Source: an uncultured Eubacteriales bacterium (GTDB taxonomy: Bacteria > Bacillota_A > Clostridia > Oscillospirales > Oscillospiraceae). From it: DNA of 10,808 nt. Made by a program: the position numbers and the translations under genes. Numbering within the stretch: position 1 is the first letter of the stretch; the number at the start of each line of letters is the position of its first letter. The notes beneath the pieces are model-generated. The model did not search any database. It saw only the letters and a list, made by a program, of their open reading frames with translations, and was not told where the DNA came from. Positions 7,196 through 10,808 of the stretch are shown here, piece by piece. Location: assembly GCA_949742895.1 (NCBI GenBank), contig CATJRT010000175.1, forward strand, positions 1-10,808. Direction: 5' to 3'.

Positions 7196-7435
7196 ATGCG
7201 ACTGGACAAGTGGCTGAAGGTATCCCGGCTCATCAAGCGGCGCACAGTGGCCAACGAGGCTTGCGACGCCGGACGGGTCACTGCTAACGGCAGGCAGGTG
7301 AAGGCATCCTATGATGTGAGCGTGGGAGATGTGCTGGAGTTGAAGTTCGGAGAAAAGCTCATCCAGGTGGAGGTGCTGTCTACCGCCGAGATCGTGGGTA
7401 AGGCGGGGGCAGAGGCCATGTATCAGCAGCTATAA
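7196..7435 (+). CDS. rqcP: RqcP, S4-domain RNA-binding protein (YabO family)
   Basis: A 79-residue protein made almost entirely of one S4 RNA-binding domain: MRLDKWLKVSRLIKRRTVAN (1-20), then ACDAGRVTANGRQVKASYDV and VGDVLELKFGEK. In Bacillus the homologue RqcP/YabO works with RqcH on stalled 50S subunits, stabilising the P-site tRNA during poly-alanine tailing in ribosome quality control. Size and the strong basic face of the first helix fit that family rather than Hsp15, which has a longer C-terminal tail. The start ATG has GGAGG six bases upstream. Gene order SpoVB-MazG-(HU)-RqcP parallels yabM-yabN-yabO. The yabP, yabQ and divIC genes that follow in Bacillus are not here, since a terminator and a convergent transporter gene come next. 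Confidence 0.9.
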   Translation: MRLDKWLKVSRLIKRRTVANEACDAGRVTANGRQVKASYDVSVGDVLELKFGEKLIQVEVLSTAEIVGKAGAEAMYQQL

Positions 7436-7440
7436 CAGGC

Positions 7441-7473
7441 GGCGGCGGATCTGGTACGGTCCGCCGCCTTTTT
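7441..7473 (+). terminator. Rho-independent terminator after rqcP
   Basis: GGCGGCGGA (7441-7449) pairs with TCCGCCGCC (7460-7468) around a ten-base loop, followed by five T residues. It closes the long operon. On the minus strand no T run follows, so it should not serve the convergent transporter gene. Confidence 0.9.
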
Positions 7474-7485
7474 GTGCGGTTTGGC

Positions 7486-8121
7486 TCAGGCCGGGGCCGC
7501 ACTACGGTCTTGAAGCCGAAGGCACAGGGGAAGTAATATCCCGCCCACTCCGTTGCCCAGGGTGATGACCAGCAGGCATAGCAGCGTCCGGCCCGACCAC
7601 CAGCCCGCCAGGGCGAAGTAGTACATATCCGCCACGCAGTGCTCGAAGCCGCACAGGATGAATACGCTTACCCCGAAGACAAGCCCCAGGTATTTGCCCA
7701 GCTCGTGGGGGCAGGCACGGTAGCTCTCCACCGCCACGAAGATGAGGACATTGCACAGCGCCCCCAGCAGGAACAGGGAAATCAGGGAGTCCTCCGTCTT
7801 GATGGAGCACAGAGCGGCGGCCTTTTCCGCCAAGGAGGGACCGGTGCGGGTACACCGGACGCACAGCGCCACCAGCTCCGCGCCCACCAGATTGCCCACC
7901 CAAACCAGGGCCAGCCAGCCCAGGTAGGCAGGCGGTTTCCCCGGGAAATAGCACACCTTGCCGGTAAACAGGTTCAGTCCAAAGCTGCACACCATGAACA
8001 GCCCCACGCAGAAAAACAGCGCCCCGGCAATTTTGTTATCCAGGGACAGAAAGGCCGTCCCGCCGATGGCGATGGAAGTGCCGGCCAGCACAGCCAACAC
8101 GAAGTCGGTCAGCTTTTTCAT
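7486..8121 (-). CDS. Formate/nitrite transporter (FNT) family protein
   Basis: A 211-residue membrane protein of the FocA/NirC aquaporin-like channel family, which passes small monovalent anions such as formate, nitrite or hydrosulfide as pentamers. About six hydrophobic segments are visible. Family landmarks are the re-entrant loop motif NLFTGKV (50-56), GNLVGAE (76-82), ALCNVLIFVAVESY (121-134), and CGFEHCVADMYYF (157-169) with the central pore His161. The protein ends soon after GNGVGGILLPL. ATG 8121 is chosen because AAAGGAGG lies 8 bases upstream on the minus strand. The frame continues further upstream but without a ribosome site. It is shorter than E. coli FocA (285 residues), mainly at the termini. 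It diverges from yjdF across a shared 31-base promoter-to-promoter interval. Which anion it carries cannot be told from sequence. Confidence 0.88.
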   Translation of the reverse strand: MKKLTDFVLAVLAGTSIAIGGTAFLSLDNKIAGALFFCVGLFMVCSFGLNLFTGKVCYFPGKPPAYLGWLALVWVGNLVGAELVALCVRCTRTGPSLAEKAAALCSIKTEDSLISLFLLGALCNVLIFVAVESYRACPHELGKYLGLVFGVSVFILCGFEHCVADMYYFALAGWWSGRTLLCLLVITLGNGVGGILLPLCLRLQDRSAAPA

Positions 8122-8159
8122 GTAGATGTCCTCCTTTAGGGTGCGGCGTAGTGTGTTAC

Positions 8160-8188
8160 AGTGTACCATATCCTGTCCGGTAAGGCAA
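8160..8188 (-). promoter_or_regulatory. Promoter of the FNT transporter gene
   Basis: Read on the minus strand, TTGCCT (8188-8183) and TACACT (8165-8160) are 17 bases apart, and a TG one base before the -10 makes it an extended -10. The start point would be near 8153, about 32 bases before the start codon. Confidence 0.75.
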
Positions 8189-8195
8189 GTGTCGG

Positions 8196-8224
8196 TTGCG
8201 GACGGGCGGCGGCTGTGCTATACT
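8196..8224 (+). promoter_or_regulatory. Promoter of yjdF and its riboswitch
   Basis: TTGCGG (8196-8201) and TATACT (8219-8224) are 17 bases apart, with TGC immediately before the -10 (8216-8218), an extended -10. Transcription would begin near 8231, directly at the 5' edge of the folded leader. Its -35 is only 7 bases from the -35 of the opposing FNT promoter. Confidence 0.8.
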
Positions 8225-8230
8225 GAAATC

Positions 8231-8343
8231 GGCGCGGAGATAAAAACACAGTCCCCGTCGGGTAGTCGGGGCTTGGGAGCCCGCCCTCCCAACAGTAACC
8301 TGCCTCCTTGGTTGTCCCGTCTCCGCAAAGCATTTTAAGGAGG
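8231..8343 (+). promoter_or_regulatory. yjdF riboswitch (azaaromatic-sensing leader RNA)
   Basis: The leader between the yjdF promoter and its start folds into a closed multi-branch RNA. P1 pairs GCGGAGA (8234-8240) with TCTCCGC (8320-8326). Inside are CCCCG/CGGGG (8253-8257 with 8267-8271), TTGGGAG/CTCCCAA (8273-8279 with 8286-8292) and a short AACC/GGTT stem (8297-8300 with 8310-8313). Unpaired A-rich and ACAGTAA segments lie between, as in a ligand pocket. The yjdF motif is an established riboswitch class found before yjdF genes of Firmicutes that responds to diverse azaaromatic compounds. The loop of the last stem carries CCTCCTT (8303-8309), exactly complementary to the Shine-Dalgarno AAGGAGG (8337-8343), which suggests translational control. 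No terminator lies within the leader. The class is assigned from position and fold, not from a covariance search. Confidence 0.85.
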
Positions 8344-8353
8344 AAAAGTGAAT

Positions 8354-8773
8354 ATGAGCGTTTCCAGAGCAAGGCTGACCGTGTATTTTGACCCGCCCCT
8401 CTGGGTGGGGCTGTACCAGCGGGAGGAGGAGGACAGCGTCCGGGTGTGCCGGGTGGTGTTTGGCGGCGAGCCCAAGGACCAGCAGGTGCTGGACTGGTTC
8501 CAGGCCCACTTTCGGGAGCTGGAGTTCAGCCCACCGGCGGCGGGCGGGCGCAGTCCCGACCGGGCAGTCAACCCAAAACGGGCGCGGCGGGAGGCGGCGA
8601 AAGCCGTCTGGCCCGCCAGGATAGGGACGAAGGCCCAGCAGGCCCTGAAGCTCCAGCAGGAGCAAATGAAGCGGTCGCGGAAGATCATTTCCAAGGAGCA
8701 GCGGGAGGCAGAGCGGGAGCGGAAGCTGGTCCTCCGACAGGAGAAACGCCGGGAAAAGCACAAGGGGCATTAG
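8354..8773 (+). CDS. yjdF: YjdF family protein (DUF2992)
   Basis: A 139-residue small protein of the YjdF/DUF2992 family. Its N-terminal half is a beta-rich domain beginning ARLTVYFDPPLWVGLYQREE, with VVFGGEPKDQQVLDWF following. Its C-terminal half is a long, highly basic helix dense in Lys, Arg, Glu and Gln (about residues 75-139, ending EKRREKHKGH), as is usual in the family. Its biochemical role is unknown; riboswitch control by azaaromatics suggests detoxification or sensing of such compounds. ATG 8354 lies 10 bases after AAGGAGG. A GTG two codons upstream (8348) is only 4 bases away and is the alternative. The gene has its own promoter and leader and ends within its own terminator, so it is a monocistronic unit. 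Family identification rests on motifs plus the riboswitch context. Confidence 0.9.
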   Translation: MSVSRARLTVYFDPPLWVGLYQREEEDSVRVCRVVFGGEPKDQQVLDWFQAHFRELEFSPPAAGGRSPDRAVNPKRARREAAKAVWPARIGTKAQQALKLQQEQMKRSRKIISKEQREAERERKLVLRQEKRREKHKGH

Positions 8774-8789
8774 CCCCTTGTGCTTTTTT
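8757..8789 (+). terminator. Terminator overlapping the yjdF stop codon
   Basis: AGCACAAGGGGC (8757-8768) and GCCCCTTGTGCT (8773-8784) form a perfect 12-bp stem with loop ATTA, followed by a run of T to 8789. The TAG stop (8771-8773) begins in the loop and the last four yjdF codons form the left arm. Read backwards the stem is followed by four T, so it may also stop transcripts from the convergent genes. Confidence 0.93.
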
Positions 8790-8862
8790 CAGAAACACTG
8801 AGCCGTGCGTCGCGAACAGGCGAAGCGTAACAACCCAGAAGCGCTGAGCTTCCGCAAGCAAG
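8790..8862. other. Intergenic stretch with small hairpins between converging genes
   Basis: This 73-base gap holds two imperfect palindromes. GCGTCGC pairs with GCGAAGC (8807-8813 with 8820-8826, one mismatch), and GAAGC pairs with GCTTC (8838-8842 with 8848-8852). Neither is followed by a T run. The words GAGCCGT, GCGAAGCG and TGAGCTT also occur in the insert at 240-387, though at different spacing. It may be a degraded short repeat. No gene is seen. Confidence 0.35.
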
Positions 8863-9192
8863 TTACCAAATTACGAACCCGACCACCAGAAGTACGGCAA
8901 TTCCGCCCCGGATGACGTGGTGCAGGGGATTGACCTTTTCCGCCCGTTTACCGTTGAGATAGGCCGCGAAGCAGATGAGCAGACAGCCCGTGGCGCAGGG
9001 AAGCGCGTCCAGCCAACCGGAGTTATTTCCCACCAAGTGCGCGATGGCCTCAAAGATCACGGCGATGCCGCCGCAGGCCATAATGGTGGCGCTGCCCCGA
9101 GCGGCAGGATCTTTGGCTTTGAACTGGGTGAAGGCCGCGATGAGGTGTAGCAGGCCAAATAAAATGGACAGGATGCTGACTACAATGCGCAT
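8863..9192 (-). CDS. Small four-helix membrane protein, unknown function
   Basis: I do not recognise the family. The protein has 109 residues and about four hydrophobic segments: residues 2-22 (IVVSILSILFGLLHLIAAF), about 35-54 (TIMACGGIAVIFEAIAHLVG), about 60-79 (LDALPCATGCLLICFAAYLN) and about 90-108 (HHVIRGGIAVLLVVGFVIW). A short basic loop, NGKRAEK, sits before the last helix. Two Cys and several His lie in or near membrane segments, but no motif stands out. The start ATG has AAAGGAG on the minus strand 8 bases upstream. It follows the pcrA stop by 12 bases and is probably co-transcribed with it, its ribosome site lying in that gap. It ends about 73 bases short of the convergent yjdF terminator. 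Open frame, ribosome site and clean helix pattern support a real gene. Confidence 0.75.
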   Translation of the reverse strand: MRIVVSILSILFGLLHLIAAFTQFKAKDPAARGSATIMACGGIAVIFEAIAHLVGNNSGWLDALPCATGCLLICFAAYLNGKRAEKVNPLHHVIRGGIAVLLVVGFVIW

Positions 9193-9204
9193 AAACTTTC
9201 TCCT

Positions 9205-10808
9205 TTACAGCTTTGTCATGTGCTGCGTGGCAGACTTAAGCATCAGCCGCTTGGTCCCCACACCGTCGAAGGCGATTTCCAGCAGGGCGTCGCCCCCCAT
9301 CTTCTGGATGGAGGTGACCATGCCCCGACCGAAGGCCTTGTGCTGCACCATATCTCCTTTCTGGTAGTCGGGCAGGGTTGCAGAGGCGGTCCGGGCAAAG
9401 CCGCCGGGCTGCGGGGCCGGACGGGAGGACTTGACGGCGGAGGTGGGGGCGGGGCAGCTCTCCGCCTGCCGGTAGGGTTCCCGCCAGGTGGACACCTGGG
9501 GACGGCTCTGGCGCTGGGGGTATGACATACTGGCGTCCCAGTCCTCCACGGCGCCCCCCTCCCAATAGGGGGCCCGGTCCAGATAGGACCGCCCGGACTG
9601 CTCCAGCAGCTCCGATGGGATCTCCCCGGCGAACCGGGAGGGCCGGTTGGTGCTGGTGCGGCCGAACAACATCCGCTGGCCCGCGCAGGTGAGGTATAGC
9701 CGCTCCCTGGCACGGGTCAGCGCGACGTAGCACAGCCGCCGCTCCTCCTCCATCTCCTCCATGTCGCCGATAGCCCGCAGGCCGGGGAAGATGCCTTCCT
9801 CCATGCCTACCACGAACACCGCCGGGAACTCCAGCCCCTTGGCGGAGTGCATGGTCATCATCACCACCGCGTCCTCGTTGGGATCGTGGTTGTCCAGATC
9901 GGTGTAAAGGGCGATCTCGTCCAGGAAGCCTGCCAGGGTCGGCTCCCCTTCTGCGTTTTCTATGTAGCCGTTGATAGAGGTGAGCAGCTCCCGCACGTTC
10001 TCCAGCCGGGAACGGCTCTCTATGTCGTTTTTGGCTTGGAGCATGGCGGCATAGCCCGTCCGGGTCACGACTTCCTCATAAAAGGTAGGCAGGTCCATAG
10101 TCTGGGACAGGGCGGTCAGCTCGCGGATGAGGGCGGCGAACTGGCCCAGCTTGTTGGCCGCCTTTTGCAGCTCCGGGTACGCCCCGGCATTGGACACCAC
10201 CTCCCACAGGGACAGCCCCTGCTGGGCAGCGATGAGCCGCGCCCGGTCCACGGTAGTCTGGCCGATGCCCCGGGGCGGATTGTTGATGATGCGGCTCAGC
10301 CGCAGGTCGTCCCCGTGGTTCTGGACAGCGCACAGGTAGGCCAGCATATCCTTGACTTCCGCCCGGTCGAAGAACCGGGGGCCGCCGATGACCCGGTATG
10401 GGATGCCGTTGCGTTTGAAGGCCACTTCGAGCTGGTTGGACTGGGCGTTCATCCGGTAAAGGATGGCGTGGGTGTTCCATTTGATGCCGGCCCGGTAGTC
10501 CTCCATCAGCTTGTCCGCAACAAAGCGGGCCTCGTCGTTCTCGTTCATGGCGGTGTAGAGCTGCACCTTGTTGCCCTCTGCCCCGGCGGTCCACAGTTCC
10601 TTGCCCTTGCGGCCTTGGTTGTGGCGGATGACGGCGTTGGCGGCATCTAGGATATTCTTGGTGGAGCGGTAGTTCCGCTCCAGCCGGATGGTACGGCAGC
10701 CCCTGTACTGGTCCTCGAAGGAGAGGATGTTCTCGATGGTGGCCCCCCGGAAGCGGTAGATGGACTGGTCATCGTCGCCTACCACGCAGATGTTCTCCCG
10801 CCCGCCTG
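9205..10808 (-). CDS. pcrA: ATP-dependent DNA helicase PcrA/UvrD (N terminus outside window)
   Basis: The C-terminal 533 or so residues of a superfamily 1A 3'-5' helicase that acts in repair, replication restart and removal of RecA filaments. The frame is open to the right edge. It enters at helicase motif III (CVVGDDDQSIYRFRGA); the Walker A lysine and motif II lie outside. Seen next are IRLERNYRST (motif IV), GGPRFFDRAEVKDMLAYL, MMTMHSAKGLEFPAVFVVGMEEGIFP (motif V, in two blocks, TMHSAKGLEF and VVGMEEGIFP) and EEERRLCYVALTRARERLYL (motif VI). A Pro/Ser/Arg-rich linker of about 80 residues follows, then the C-terminal Tudor-like domain (GDMVQHKAFGRGMVTS, about 50 residues) that in Bacillus PcrA contacts RNA polymerase. 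The order fits PcrA rather than Rep or RecB. The small membrane gene follows after 12 bases. Confidence 0.95.
   Translation of the reverse strand, partial: GGRENICVVGDDDQSIYRFRGATIENILSFEDQYRGCRTIRLERNYRSTKNILDAANAVIRHNQGRKGKELWTAGAEGNKVQLYTAMNENDEARFVADKLMEDYRAGIKWNTHAILYRMNAQSNQLEVAFKRNGIPYRVIGGPRFFDRAEVKDMLAYLCAVQNHGDDLRLSRIINNPPRGIGQTTVDRARLIAAQQGLSLWEVVSNAGAYPELQKAANKLGQFAALIRELTALSQTMDLPTFYEEVVTRTGYAAMLQAKNDIESRSRLENVRELLTSINGYIENAEGEPTLAGFLDEIALYTDLDNHDPNEDAVVMMTMHSAKGLEFPAVFVVGMEEGIFPGLRAIGDMEEMEEERRLCYVALTRARERLYLTCAGQRMLFGRTSTNRPSRFAGEIPSELLEQSGRSYLDRAPYWEGGAVEDWDASMSYPQRQSRPQVSTWREPYRQAESCPAPTSAVKSSRPAPQPGGFARTASATLPDYQKGDMVQHKAFGRGMVTSIQKMGGDALLEIAFDGVGTKRLMLKSATQHMTKL

Noticed and set aside
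9847..10650. A 267-codon open frame on the plus strand opposite pcrA
   Set aside because: Low-complexity composition typical of an antisense shadow; the minus strand encodes conserved helicase motifs throughout.

Overview
The window looks like a chromosomal segment of a GC-rich, spore-forming Clostridia, most likely a gut Oscillospiraceae (Flavonifractor/Lawsonibacter-like). This is inferred from strong Shine-Dalgarno sites with the AAGGAGG core, a SpoVB-MazG-HU-RqcP gene order recalling the Bacillus yabM-yabN-yabO region, a YjdF gene behind a yjdF-type riboswitch, and high GC at third codon positions. No phage, integrase, transposase, CRISPR or tRNA/rRNA genes are visible. Most genes are core metabolism and housekeeping.

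Left part (1-1941): the 3' end of enolase, then an odd spacer in which the last 31 bases of eno, including the stop codon, occur a second time 179 bases downstream. The two copies flank 148 bases that fold into strong hairpins. The eno terminator follows the second copy. Next comes a two-gene operon with its own extended -10 promoter: a VTC-fold polyphosphate-polymerase-domain protein and a DUF4956 membrane protein, a known partner pair.

Middle part (1979-7473): a probable long transcript starting at a good sigma-A promoter. It carries a trimeric-type purine nucleoside phosphorylase, an MTA/SAH/adenosine deaminase-family amidohydrolase, a SpoVB/MurJ-like lipid flippase, MazG, the nucleoid protein HU and the S4-domain protein RqcP, ending at a strong terminator. 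The first two genes fit together: the deaminase would turn 6-amino nucleosides into inosine-type products, and the phosphorylase has the Glu/Asn pair expected for 6-oxopurines. A 12-bp perfect hairpin between hup and rqcP may partly uncouple the last gene.

Right part (7486-10808): a formate/nitrite transporter family gene (minus strand) and yjdF (plus strand) diverge from back-to-back promoters. The yjdF leader folds into a closed multi-branch structure matching the yjdF azaaromatic-sensing riboswitch location. It contains a seven-base anti-Shine-Dalgarno segment exactly complementary to the yjdF ribosome binding site. yjdF ends inside its own terminator hairpin. Converging on it from the right edge are the C-terminal two thirds of the PcrA/UvrD helicase and a small four-helix membrane protein 12 bases downstream of it.

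The most interesting items are the yjdF riboswitch with its readable expression platform, and the duplicated eno tail flanking a structured insert.
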